This document shows positions 56,392 through 64,000 of a stretch of 64,000 nt of DNA, in pieces. The notes under the pieces were generated by a model. The model was not told the origin of the DNA and searched no databases. It saw nothing but the letters and a program-made list of their open reading frames with translations. Numbering within the stretch: the first letter of the stretch is position 1; each line of letters begins with the position of its first letter. The stretch lies in contig NZ_FYDO01000006.1 in assembly GCF_900187615.1 (NCBI RefSeq), positions 169,215-233,214 on the forward strand, in the 5' to 3' direction. A program made the translations under genes and the position numbers. Source of the DNA: Pseudomonas sp. Irchel s3f7 (GTDB taxonomy: Bacteria > Pseudomonadota > Gammaproteobacteria > Pseudomonadales > Pseudomonadaceae).

Positions 56392-56864
56392 TTGGCCTCC
56401 AACTGCGCCAGCAGGCTGACCATTTCCAGAGCGGACAGGGCAGCTTCAGCACCTTTGTTACCGGCCTTGGTGCCGGAACGTTCGATGGCTTGCTCGATGG
56501 AATCAACGGTCAGGACGCCGAAAGCGACCGGAACGCCGAACTCCATGGACACCTGGGCCAGGCCCTTGGTGCACTCGCCAGCCACGTATTCGAAGTGCGG
56601 AGTGCCGCCACGAATGACCGCGCCCAGGGCGATGATTGCTGCGAACTCGCCTTTCTGGGCGACTTTCTGCGCAACCAGCGGGATTTCGAAGGCGCCAGGT
56701 GCGCGGATGATGGTGATGTCGCTTTCGCTCACGCCGTGGCGAACCAGGGCATCAACAGCACCGCTTACCAGGCTTTCAACGACGAAGCTGTTGAAACGGC
56801 CCACTACCAAAGCGTAGCGGCCTTTAGGGGCGATGAAGGTACCTTCGATGGTCTTCAGGGTCAT
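56388..56864 (-). CDS. ribH: 6,7-dimethyl-8-ribityllumazine synthase
   Basis: A 158-residue subunit of the capsid-like lumazine synthase, which joins the RibA/RibD product to the RibB product. Key residues are in [33 protein letters not shown] and [19 protein letters not shown] palindrome and 245 bases separate it from ribBA upstream. Confidence 0.97.
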   Translation of the reverse strand: MTLKTIEGTFIAPKGRYALVVGRFNSFVVESLVSGAVDALVRHGVSESDITIIRAPGAFEIPLVAQKVAQKGEFAAIIALGAVIRGGTPHFEYVAGECTKGLAQVSMEFGVPVAFGVLTVDSIEQAIERSGTKAGNKGAEAALSALEMVSLLAQLEAK

Positions 56865-56973
56865 TCGATAGATCTCTTAAAGAGCCGGGACGCGTCTCGT
56901 ACGCATCCCTCAGTGATATTTGAACCGCGAATACAGCGTCGGAATTCTACATCGGCGTTCACTTGCGATCGTC

Positions 56974-57060
56974 GTGGCGAGGGAGCTTGCTCCCGCTGGC
57001 TGCGTAGCGGCCCCTCTTGTGGGCGCTGCGCACCCAAGCGGGAGCAAGCTCCCTCGCCAC
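56974..57060. repeat. REPIN, perfect 24-base inverted repeat
   Basis: Arms at 56974-56997 and 57037-57060 are exact reverse complements (GTGGCGAGGGAGCTTGC... type), separated by 39 bases. Between ribH and ribBA; it may modulate read-through. Confidence 0.85.
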
Positions 57061-57109
57061 AGTAAATCAAACAAGCCTTAAGTGAACAACGATGCCAAAA
57101 CCCGGTGCC

Positions 57110-58201
57110 CTATTCGGAGGGCACGTATTCTACAACTTCCAGATCGAAACCGGATATCGCATTAAATTTCATCGGTGCCGACATCAGGCGCATTTTGCGC
57201 ACACCGAGGTCGCGCAGGATCTGCGAACCGGCACCGACAGTGCTGTAGGTGGTCGGTTTTTTCACCGCTTGCTGGTCGGCAGTTTCGCGGATATGCGCGA
57301 GCAATACGTCGCCATCGAGCGGGTGACCGAGCAACAGCACCACGCCGCTGCCAGCCTCGGCAACCTTGGCCATGGCGGCGCGCAGGCTCCAGCGGCCCGG
57401 TTGCTTGACCATCAACAGGTCGCGCAGTGGGTCCATGTTGTGCACGCGAACCAGGGTCGGTTCTTCGGCGCAGACATTGCCCAGGGTCAGTGCCATGTGC
57501 ACGTCGCCTTCCACGGAATCACGATAGGTCACCAGGTTGAATTGGCCCAGTTCGCTGTCCAGTGGCTGCTCGGCAATCCGCTGAACGGTACGTTCGTGGA
57601 TCATCCGGTAGTGAATCAGGTCGGCGATGGTGCCGATCTTGATGTTGTGTTCGGTCGCAAAGGCTTCCAGTTCTGCGCGACGGGACATGGTGCCGTCGTC
57701 GTTCATCACTTCGCAGATCACGCCGCTCGGCTCGAAACCGGCCATGCGCGCCAGGTCGCAGGCCGCTTCGGTGTGGCCGGCGCGGGCCAGCGTGCCGCCG
57801 GCCTGGGCCATCAGCGGAAAAATGTGGCCCGGGCTGACGATGTCTTCAGCCTTGGCATCACGGGCAGCGGCCGCTTGCACGGTGCGCGCGCGGTCGGCAG
57901 CGGAGATGCCGGTGGTCACGCCGGTGGCAGCTTCGATGGACACGGTGAACTTGGTGCCAAAACCGGAACCGTTGCGTGGCGCCATCAATGGCAGCTTGAG
58001 CAGTTCGCAGCGCTCACGGCTCATCGGCATGCAGATCAGGCCACGGGCGTGCTTGGCCATGAAGTTGATGTGTTCGGGCTTGCAGCACTCGGCGGCCATG
58101 ATCAGGTCGCCTTCGTTCTCGCGGTCTTCGTCATCCATGAGGATGACCATCTTGCCTTGGCGGATGTCTTCAACCAGTTCTTCGATGCTATTGAGCGCCA
58201 C
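57110..58201 (-). CDS. ribBA: DHBP synthase fused to a degenerate GTP cyclohydrolase II domain
   Basis: A 363-residue protein. Residues 1-200 are an intact 3,4-dihydroxy-2-butanone 4-phosphate synthase (MDDEDRENEGDLIMAAE, HTEAACDLARMAGF), which makes the four-carbon donor for lumazine. Residues about 205-363 have the cyclohydrolase II fold but lack the zinc cysteines; the corresponding stretch is VRVHNMDPLRDLLMVKQPGR. The second activity is therefore probably lost, with RibA at 52852-53469 doing that step. Confidence 0.95.
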   Translation of the reverse strand: MALNSIEELVEDIRQGKMVILMDDEDRENEGDLIMAAECCKPEHINFMAKHARGLICMPMSRERCELLKLPLMAPRNGSGFGTKFTVSIEAATGVTTGISAADRARTVQAAAARDAKAEDIVSPGHIFPLMAQAGGTLARAGHTEAACDLARMAGFEPSGVICEVMNDDGTMSRRAELEAFATEHNIKIGTIADLIHYRMIHERTVQRIAEQPLDSELGQFNLVTYRDSVEGDVHMALTLGNVCAEEPTLVRVHNMDPLRDLLMVKQPGRWSLRAAMAKVAEAGSGVVLLLGHPLDGDVLLAHIRETADQQAVKKPTTYSTVGAGSQILRDLGVRKMRLMSAPMKFNAISGFDLEVVEYVPSE

Positions 58202-58217
58202 AAGGCACCCCCTTGAG

Positions 58218-58883
58218 TCAGGATTTGAGGTAGCCGTTGGCGGCCAGAAAGCTTTCGGTAATGGTGCTGCCGGCAGTCGGTTCCGCGGCCTTGTCGCCCA
58301 GCAGCAGGCGCTCTAGATAACGGGCCAGCAAGTCCACTTCCAGGTTCACCCGGCGACCCGGCTGATACGACGCCATGATGGTTTCGCTCAGGGTGTGCGG
58401 AATGATGGTCAGCAGGAACTCGGCGCCATCGACCGCGTTCACGGTCAGGCTGGTGCCGTCGACGGTGATCGAGCCTTTATGGGCGATGTACTTGGCCAGT
58501 TCTTTCGGCGCGCGGATGCGAAATTCCACGGCGCGGGCATTTTCGGTACGGGCAACCACTTCGCCCACGCCATCGACGTGACCGCTGACCAAATGCCCGC
58601 CGAGGCGAGTGGTCGGGGTCAGGGCTTTTTCCAGATTGACCGGGCTGCCGCTTTTCAGGTCGTTCATGGCGGTGCAGTCGAGGGTTTCGCGACTGACGTC
58701 CGCCGCAAAGCCGTTGCCCGGCAATTCAACGGCCGTCAGGCACACGCCGTTGACCGCGATGCTGTCGCCCAGTTTGACGTCGCTCAGGTCGAGCTTGCCG
58801 GTTTCGACGTGAACCCGCACATCACCGCCCTTTGGGGTCAGTGCACGGATACTGCCGATGGATTCGATGATGCCGGTGAACAT
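58218..58883 (-). CDS. ribE: Riboflavin synthase, alpha subunit
   Basis: A 221-residue enzyme with two lumazine-binding repeats, starting with the diagnostic MFTGIIESIGSI and containing GGHLVSGHVDGVGEV. It dismutates two lumazine molecules to riboflavin. Named ribC in some pseudomonads. Tightly packed with ribBA. Confidence 0.96.
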   Translation of the reverse strand: MFTGIIESIGSIRALTPKGGDVRVHVETGKLDLSDVKLGDSIAVNGVCLTAVELPGNGFAADVSRETLDCTAMNDLKSGSPVNLEKALTPTTRLGGHLVSGHVDGVGEVVARTENARAVEFRIRAPKELAKYIAHKGSITVDGTSLTVNAVDGAEFLLTIIPHTLSETIMASYQPGRRVNLEVDLLARYLERLLLGDKAAEPTAGSTITESFLAANGYLKS

Positions 58884-58930
58884 GGGGTTCTCCTCGAGAA
58901 CAAAGCCAGCGCTTTAGCGTTGGCCGGGAA

Positions 58931-60064
58931 TTATACGCTCGCGGCTGGCGCAGGAATGGCAATGACTCGCCAGTCATCGCCCACGGCGCGAATTTCGATG
59001 ATTTCAAGCTCGGGTGCATCCTTCATCTGCGCGAGCGGCCAATCCAGCAGTGGTCGCGCCGAAGAGCCCATGAACTTGCCGGCAATGAAGATGTGGAACT
59101 CGTCCACCAGACCGAGCTGGGCAAAGGCACCCGCCAGCCGTGGACCGGCCTCGACCAGTACTTCGTTGACGTCACGGTTGGCAAGCTCGACCAACAGCTG
59201 GCGCAGATCGACCTGACCATCGTAGCCGGGCACGATCAGGCATTCCGGGCCGTTGGCATATTGCTCCTCCACCGCCACACAGGTCGCGACCAGCGCCGGG
59301 CCAGCCTTGAAGAACGGCGCATCCAGCGGCACGCGCAGTCGCCCATCGACCAACACACGCAACGGCGGTCGGCTCATGACCAGTGCCGTTTGTTCGGCAT
59401 CCAGGCCGAGCTCATCGGCGCGCACGGTCAAACGGGCGTTGTCCGCCAGCACCGTGTCGGCACCGGTCAGCACCACGCTGGCCTGAGCACGCAGACGCTG
59501 AACCGCCGAACGCGCTGCAGGGCCGGTGATCCATTGGCTTTCGCCGCTTTCCATCGCAGTGCGGCCATCGAGGCTCATCGCCAGTTTGACCCGCACGAAC
59601 GGCAAGCCGTGTTCCATGCGTTTCAGGAACCCTTGATTGAGCTTGCGCGCCTCGCCTTCCAGCACGCCGCTTTCGGTGGCGATACCGGCCTGCTCCAGGC
59701 GTTGCAGACCACGACCGGCGACTTCCGGATTCGGGTCCTGCATGGCCGCGACCACCCGCGCCACGCCGGCATTCACCAGCGCATCGGCGCAGGGCGGCGT
59801 GCGGCCGTGGTGGCTACAGGGTTCCAGCGTCACGTAAGCGGTGGCACCTCGCGCCTGTACACCGGCCGCGCGCAAGGCGTGGACTTCGGCATGGGGCTCG
59901 CCGGCGCGCTCATGCCAGCCTTCGCCGACAATCTGCCCGTCACGCACGATCACGCAGCCAACCCGTGGATTGGGGTGCGTCGTGTAGTGACCTTTGCGCG
60001 CCAGTTCCAGGGCGCGGGCCATGAAATGCGCGTCGAGGATGGCTTGTTCGGTAGGCGTGGTCAT
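58931..60064 (-). CDS. ribD: Bifunctional riboflavin deaminase/reductase
   Basis: A 377-residue fusion. The N-terminal deaminase has [11 protein letters not shown] and [19 protein letters not shown] (zinc ligands). The C-terminal reductase has [20 protein letters not shown] and [13 protein letters not shown]. It performs the second and third steps of riboflavin synthesis. The start overlaps the nrdR stop (ATGA). Confidence 0.97.
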   Translation of the reverse strand: MTTPTEQAILDAHFMARALELARKGHYTTHPNPRVGCVIVRDGQIVGEGWHERAGEPHAEVHALRAAGVQARGATAYVTLEPCSHHGRTPPCADALVNAGVARVVAAMQDPNPEVAGRGLQRLEQAGIATESGVLEGEARKLNQGFLKRMEHGLPFVRVKLAMSLDGRTAMESGESQWITGPAARSAVQRLRAQASVVLTGADTVLADNARLTVRADELGLDAEQTALVMSRPPLRVLVDGRLRVPLDAPFFKAGPALVATCVAVEEQYANGPECLIVPGYDGQVDLRQLLVELANRDVNEVLVEAGPRLAGAFAQLGLVDEFHIFIAGKFMGSSARPLLDWPLAQMKDAPELEIIEIRAVGDDWRVIAIPAPAASV

Positions 60065-60525
60065 TCTTTCACCGGCTCACGGGCCAGGCGATCGATCTCT
60101 TCGCGGAACTCGTTGAGGTCCTGGAAGCGGCGATACACCGAAGCGAAGCGGATATAGGCGACTTCGTCGAGCTTTTGCAGCTCGGCCATCACCAGTTCAC
60201 CGACCACGAGGGATTTGACCTCGCGTTCGCCGGTGGCACGCAGTTTATGTTTGATGTGCACCAGCGACGATTCAAGGCGCTCTACACTCACCGGGCGCTT
60301 TTCCAGCGCCCGCTGCATGCCGGCACGGAGTTTTTCTTCGTCGAACGGCTGGCGACTGCCGTCGGTTTTGATCAGGCGCGGCAACACCAGTTCAGCCGTC
60401 TCGAACGTCGTGAAGCGCTCGCCGCAGGCCAGGCATTCACGCCGGCGGCGCACCTGTTCGCCCTCGGCGACCAGACGCGAGTCGATGACCTTGGTGTCGT
60501 TGGCACCGCAGAAGGGACAGTGCAT
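60061..60525 (-). CDS. nrdR: Transcriptional repressor NrdR
   Basis: A 154-residue repressor of ribonucleotide reductase genes with an N-terminal zinc ribbon ([32 protein letters not shown]) and an ATP-cone ([20 protein letters not shown]). ATG 60525 gives the canonical 154 residues; the frame extends upstream without similarity. First gene of the rib train. Confidence 0.97.
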   Translation of the reverse strand: MHCPFCGANDTKVIDSRLVAEGEQVRRRRECLACGERFTTFETAELVLPRLIKTDGSRQPFDEEKLRAGMQRALEKRPVSVERLESSLVHIKHKLRATGEREVKSLVVGELVMAELQKLDEVAYIRFASVYRRFQDLNEFREEIDRLAREPVKE

Positions 60526-60652
60526 GGTGGCAGGCAACAAAAAAAGGGAGGGCCATGGTAGCGCATCCCGGTGGCAAGACAAGCCATAGGGTTTGCGGTA
60601 TACAGACGGGATGATCACTTGATCCATGGAATTCAGCTTTATGGAGCCACCA

Positions 60653-61117
60653 ATGTCGTTACGTCCGCTCATTTTGCTCAGTGTTTTCAGCCTGCTGGCG
60701 GCCTGCAGCAGCGATGCACCCCAACCCCAGCCGCCAACACCCGGCCCCGCGCCTCAACAAGCGCAGAAAAAAGCCCGGGAAGCCGCCGAACTCGGTCCGC
60801 TGCCCGCGTATCAGCGCGAATTGAGCGGCACCTTGCAAGGTGTACCGGACGGCGCCGAAGTCGAACTGGCGCTGCTGGTGATCGACGATAAAGACCGACC
60901 GCAACAATTGATCGCCAGCTCCAGCCTGATCGGTACCAATCAGGCCCTGCCGTTTCGCCTGCGCTTCAACCCGGATTCATTTCCGGCCGGTGCCCGCGTT
61001 GAACTGCGTGGCCGCGCCAGCCAGTCCGGGCAGTTGATCCTGCATCTGCCGTCGCGAACGATCACGCAGCCGACCACCCAGGCCCTGGGCCAAATGCAGT
61101 TCGTCAAAGCCCCATGA
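60653..61117 (+). CDS. YbaY-like lipoprotein
   Basis: A 154-residue lipoprotein with signal peptide and lipobox LLAAC ([20 protein letters not shown]), then a proline-rich linker and a DUF/YbaY-type domain ([20 protein letters not shown]). GGAG lies seven bases before ATG 60653. The frame upstream to 60626 is not needed. It overlaps the methyltransferase gene by 4 bases. Confidence 0.87.
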   Translation: MSLRPLILLSVFSLLAACSSDAPQPQPPTPGPAPQQAQKKAREAAELGPLPAYQRELSGTLQGVPDGAEVELALLVIDDKDRPQQLIASSSLIGTNQALPFRLRFNPDSFPAGARVELRGRASQSGQLILHLPSRTITQPTTQALGQMQFVKAP

Positions 61118-61770
61118 GTGCACCGCTCGACCTGCAACAGGCCTTGGGTGAACTGCTGGGCGATGCGCAACTGGTGGCGTGCGGGTTGCCGGGGACCGAC
61201 CTGAAGCTGTGGCTGATCGACGACGATAACATGGACCGCGCCTTCAGCCCGGAAGAAACCCGGCGCATCCTGCATGAGCCGCCGTACTGGAGTTTTTGCT
61301 GGGCCAGCGGGTTGGCCATAGCCCGTTATCTCGCCGACAACCCGCATTGGGTCGAGGGCAAACGGGTGCTGGATTTTGGCGCCGGCTCTGGCGTGGCGGG
61401 GATTGCGGCGGTCAAGGCCGGGGCGCTCGAAGTGGTGGCGTGCGACCTTGATCCGCTGGCGATTGCCGCCTGCCGGGCGAATGCCGAGCTCAATGACGTA
61501 CAGCTGAATTATTCGACCGACTTTTTCGCCGAGGCCGATCGCTTCGATCTGATCCTGGTGGCGGACGTGCTGTACGACCGGGCGAACCTGCCGCTGCTCG
61601 ACGAATTCCTCAGTCGTGGCCGGGAAGCGCTGGTGGCGGATTCCCGAGTCCGGGATTTCCGTCATCCGTTGTACCGTCGCATTGAAATGCTCGAGGCCAT
61701 GACCCTGCCGGATCTGGCCGAGCCGGAAGAGTTTCGGCATGTGAGCCTGTACCACGCGCGTCGGACTTGA
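61114..61770 (+). CDS. Class I SAM-dependent methyltransferase
   Basis: A 218-residue methyltransferase with motif I VLDFGAGSGVAGIAAVKAG, motif II VVACDLDPLAIAACRANAE and motif IV-like DLILVADVLYDRANLP. It resembles the METTL20/PrmA-type lysine methyltransferases; the target is unknown. Confidence 0.87.
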   Translation: MSAPLDLQQALGELLGDAQLVACGLPGTDLKLWLIDDDNMDRAFSPEETRRILHEPPYWSFCWASGLAIARYLADNPHWVEGKRVLDFGAGSGVAGIAAVKAGALEVVACDLDPLAIAACRANAELNDVQLNYSTDFFAEADRFDLILVADVLYDRANLPLLDEFLSRGREALVADSRVRDFRHPLYRRIEMLEAMTLPDLAEPEEFRHVSLYHARRT

Positions 61771-61828
61771 AGCCGAAAAAGATCGCAGCCCTTATAGTGA
61801 GCACATTCACGCTTTTACGAGATCCCTC

Positions 61829-62701
61829 ATGAGTCAGCAAACGCCGTACATCTTCGACGCCACGACGGCCGATTTCGATCAGTCGGTGATCGAGAACTCC
61901 TTCCACAAACCGGTGCTGGTGGATTTCTGGGCCGAATGGTGCGCGCCGTGCAAAGTGCTGATGCCGATGCTGCAGACCATCGCCGAGAGCTATCAAGGTG
62001 AGTTGCTCCTGGCCAAGGTCAACTGCGACCTCGAGCAAGACATCGTCGCCCGCTTTGGCATTCGCAGCCTGCCGACCGTGGTGTTGTTCAAGGATGGTCA
62101 GCCGGTAGACGGGTTTGCCGGCGCACAACCGGAGTCTGCTGTACGCGCGCTGCTGGAGCCCCATGTGCAGATGCCGCCACCGGCCGCCGCCGATCCGTTC
62201 GAACAGGCTCAGGCGCTGTTTGACGACAGCCGCTTCGCCGATGCCGAAGCCATCCTCACCGTGCTGCTGGGTGAGGACAACACCAACGCCAAGGCGCTGA
62301 TTCTCTATGCCCGCTGCCTCACCGAACGCGGTGAACTGGGCGAAGCGCAAACCGTGCTGGATGCGGTCAAAAGCGACGAACATAAAGCGGCGCTGGCCGG
62401 TGCCAAGGCGCAAATCAAGTTTCTGGGTCTGGCCAGGGACCTGCCGGATGCCGCCGATCTGAAAGCACGCCTGGCGAAAAATCCACAGGACGACGAAGCG
62501 GTTTATCAACTGGCGATCCAGCAACTGGCCCGTCAGCAATACGACGCTGCGCTGGATGCTCTGCTGAAGTTGTTCACCCGCAACCGCAGCTACAGCGAAG
62601 GCTTGCCGCACAAGACCTTGCTGCAAGTGTTCGAACTGCTGGGCAATGATCACCCGCTGGTGAGCACGTACCGTCGCAAGTTGTTTGCTGCGCTGTATTA
62701 A
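61829..62701 (+). CDS. Thioredoxin-fold co-chaperone, CnoX/YbbN-like
   Basis: A 290-residue protein: N-terminal thioredoxin domain with FWAEWCAPCKVLMPML (Cys38, Cys41) and a C-terminal TPR region (about residues 125-290). It corresponds to YbbN/CnoX, which protects proteins under hypochlorous stress and hands them to chaperones. Unlike E. coli YbbN (SxxC), the active site here is a full CAPC, so redox activity is likely. A strong hairpin follows. Confidence 0.9.
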   Translation: MSQQTPYIFDATTADFDQSVIENSFHKPVLVDFWAEWCAPCKVLMPMLQTIAESYQGELLLAKVNCDLEQDIVARFGIRSLPTVVLFKDGQPVDGFAGAQPESAVRALLEPHVQMPPPAAADPFEQAQALFDDSRFADAEAILTVLLGEDNTNAKALILYARCLTERGELGEAQTVLDAVKSDEHKAALAGAKAQIKFLGLARDLPDAADLKARLAKNPQDDEAVYQLAIQQLARQQYDAALDALLKLFTRNRSYSEGLPHKTLLQVFELLGNDHPLVSTYRRKLFAALY

Positions 62702-62705
62702 AAAT

Positions 62706-62732
62706 CAAAAGATCGCAGGCTGCGATCTTTTG
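62706..62732. terminator. Bidirectional palindromic terminator
   Basis: Arms CAAAAGATCGCAG and CTGCGATCTTTTG are exact reverse complements around one central base, with A and T runs. It would end transcription of both the thioredoxin gene and the opposing small gene. Confidence 0.82.
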
Positions 62733-62736
62733 CGGT

Positions 62737-63078
62737 CTATTCGATCCAGCTGTAGAGCGGCGTATCCCCGCCGCTCACCACTTTGACTTCCGGACTGTGG
62801 CGCAAACGCACCAACAGTCGCTTGCCCGCCGCAGCGCTGCCGGCCAGCCCTTCGAGCTGATCAAGCAACTCCGGCCCGTTCAATTGCCCGGCCTTGCGCA
62901 ACAAGTCCTTGGCAACCTGCCACAGCGCCTCGTCCTGATTCAGCGGTTTCGCCGCAGGCGTGCTGACGGCGATTTTCTCCACCTGCAACTGCGCACCCAG
63001 CCGTGCCCAGTCGCTGTCATCCATTTCCAGGGTCAAATCCACCGGCCAGTCGCCGATGCTTCCGCGTATTCGCAACAT
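62737..63078 (-). CDS. Conserved hypothetical protein
   Basis: A 113-residue acidic protein with no recognised domain; it begins MLRIRGSIGDWPVDLTLEMD. Its position between the thioredoxin and DUF2796 genes is, from memory, conserved in other pseudomonads (PA4062-like). Function unknown. Confidence 0.75.
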   Translation of the reverse strand: MLRIRGSIGDWPVDLTLEMDDSDWARLGAQLQVEKIAVSTPAAKPLNQDEALWQVAKDLLRKAGQLNGPELLDQLEGLAGSAAAGKRLLVRLRHSPEVKVVSGGDTPLYSWIE

Positions 63079-63164
63079 AAGTCCGCTCCAGCACTTTTCT
63101 TCACCTGCATGCTCCCATGGGACTTGTGCAACGCCAAGCAGGCAGTCAAACTCTCCGCACTTAC

Positions 63165-63177
63165 GTTATAAGATTAC
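63165..63177 (+). promoter_or_regulatory. Probable Zur box
   Basis: GTTATAAGATTAC matches the core GTTATAATATAAC at 11 of 13 bases and is flanked by AC and AT as in extended boxes. It lies 37 bases before the DUF2796 start, so zinc-bound Zur would repress it. Confidence 0.65.
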
Positions 63178-63214
63178 ATAACAATTTCTTCATTTTACTG
63201 TCCGGAGATTTGCC

Positions 63215-63784
63215 ATGCGCCGTCTGCTTCTCGCCCTGCCGTTTGCCTTGCTGCCGCTGGCTGTCGCCCACGCCGCCGAGGAACATGACCACGAGCACGG
63301 CAGTCTCGGTGCCCACGAACATGGCGTCGGACGCTTGAACGCGGCGCTGGACGGGCAAACCCTGCAACTGGAACTGGAAAGCCCGGCGATGAACCTGGTG
63401 GGCTTCGAACACGCTGCCGCCAGCGACGCCGACAAAGCCAAAGTCGCCGCCGTCCGTGCGCAGCTGGAGAAACCACAGGCGCTGTTCAATCTGCCGAAAG
63501 CCGCAGGGTGCGTGGTGGAAAAACAGGAGCTGGAAAGCCCGTTGTTCGGCGACAAACCTGATGCGGACGAGGATCACGATGAAGGCGAACATCACCACGA
63601 CCACAGCGAAATCCACGCCCATTACCAATTCACCTGCGCCACGCCAGACGCGTTGAAGACCCTGGATCTGGCGAACATTTTCACCCGTTTCCCGGCCACC
63701 CAAAAAATTCAGGTACAACTGATCGGCCCGAGCGGGCAGCAAGGGGTTGATGTGACGGCCAAAGCGGCCGCCCTCAAATTCTAA
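63215..63784 (+). CDS. His-rich periplasmic DUF2796 (ZrgA-like) zinc protein
   Basis: A 189-residue secreted protein with signal peptide (ends AVAHA) and two histidine/acid-rich stretches (EEHDHEHGSLGAHEHGVG and DEDHDEGEHHHDHSEIHAH). Family members are periplasmic zinc binders that precede a zinc ABC transporter, as in PA4063-PA4066 from memory. The transporter genes would begin just past the window end. Confidence 0.87.
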   Translation: MRRLLLALPFALLPLAVAHAAEEHDHEHGSLGAHEHGVGRLNAALDGQTLQLELESPAMNLVGFEHAAASDADKAKVAAVRAQLEKPQALFNLPKAAGCVVEKQELESPLFGDKPDADEDHDEGEHHHDHSEIHAHYQFTCATPDALKTLDLANIFTRFPATQKIQVQLIGPSGQQGVDVTAKAAALKF

Positions 63785-63803
63785 ACTCACCGAAGATCGC
63801 CCC

Positions 63804-63881
63804 GCAGGAGCTGCGGAGTGAAACGAGGCTGCGATCTTTTGACCTTCAAAGATCAATAGATCGCAGCCTGCGGCAGCTCCT
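63804..63881. repeat. REPIN after the zinc protein gene
   Basis: Outer arms GCAGGAGCTGC and GGCAGCTCCT with inner GAGGCTGCGATC and GATCGCAGCCTG. Probably also serves as terminator. Confidence 0.75.
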
Positions 63882-63891
63882 TGTATCTCGA

Positions 63892-63915
63892 CTATCGCTC
63901 CATCAGGAGCGATAG
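63892..63915. repeat. Perfect 10-base hairpin near window end
   Basis: CTATCGCTCC/GGAGCGATAG with loop ATCA. No T run; role unknown. No gene is visible in the final 85 bases. Confidence 0.6.
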
Positions 63916-64000
63916 TTCTCGACTGATCATCGAGGGAGGGTTCTGGAAGCCGTGCAGCTCCTTAGGCTTTATGCCTGTGACGTAGATTGTGCTCCAGCCC

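Noticed and set aside
56865..57109. FMN riboswitch in the rib cluster
   Set aside because: Looked for conserved RFN-element blocks before ribBA and ribH; only a REP palindrome and ordinary sequence are present.
57092..60157. Long plus-strand frames opposite ribBA, ribE and ribD
   Set aside because: Mirror frames of high-GC rib genes; translations lack domains.
1..64000. CRISPR array, rRNA or tRNA genes
   Set aside because: No regularly spaced repeats, no rRNA-like sequence and no convincing cloverleaf, including at the two island ends.

Overview
The window is about 64 kb of a Pseudomonas chromosome, most likely from the P. fluorescens group. The gene order from the ethanolamine genes through dedA-mtfA-ppa, and from xseB-ispA-dxs through the riboflavin genes to a thioredoxin and a DUF2796 gene, matches from memory what is seen near PA4023-PA4031 and PA4042-PA4063 of P. 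aeruginosa. Typical Pseudomonas REP/REPIN palindromes sit between genes.

Layout. 1-7.4 kb is core: ethanolamine permease (cut by the window edge), eutB-eutC, a GNAT acetyltransferase, a DedA protein, the metallopeptidase mtfA, ppa and an HTH/S24-type regulator. 7.67-33.52 kb looks like an inserted island of about 25.85 kb. A perfect 20-base direct repeat lies at each end, the left copy inside an intrinsic terminator. Just inside each end is a pair of TGGGGGGACA boxes. No integrase gene is visible. The island has two parts. The first (8.0-20.2 kb, AT-richer) carries a MalT/LuxR-type regulator, hydantoinase/oxoprolinase subunits HyuA and HyuB, an M24 aminopeptidase, a Tsx-like porin, a hydantoin-type racemase, an MFS transporter and, last, a protein with two avidin-like domains. 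The second (20.9-32.8 kb) carries an RpiR-regulated polar amino acid ABC transporter with a D-amino acid dehydrogenase-like enzyme, then a citrulline module: ctlX, an Lrp regulator, a four-gene ABC importer and ornithine cyclodeaminase. Together these would take citrulline to ornithine to proline. A YhcG-type nuclease gene lies just outside the right repeat.

34.8-46.1 kb holds a diguanylate cyclase convergent with a six-gene operon for an alpha-2-macroglobulin-like periplasmic system (magA-F / yfaP-A-T-S-Q type). Domain reading suggests that MagC is NlpC/P60-like, and that MagE combines a penicillin-binding-like domain, a SpoIID-like domain and a C-terminal HExxH motif. The system may therefore act on or guard the cell wall.

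46.4-64 kb is conserved housekeeping sequence. xseB-ispA-dxs are followed by a BtuB-like receptor. On the minus strand a long train runs nrdR-ribD-ribE-ribBA-ribH-nusB-thiL-pgpA-solute-binding protein-ribA-membrane protein-btuF. On the plus strand are a YbaY-like lipoprotein, a methyltransferase and a CnoX-type thioredoxin, and finally a probable Zur-controlled His-rich periplasmic protein. Vitamin B12 uptake (btuB, btuF) may serve the B12-dependent ethanolamine ammonia-lyase at the start of the window.

The most unusual find is the tandem avidin-like protein at the end of the hydantoin-type cluster. Its first domain keeps most of the residues that hold the ureido ring of biotin but has lost aromatic residues that pack the rest of biotin. 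A ligand related to hydantoin is a testable idea.
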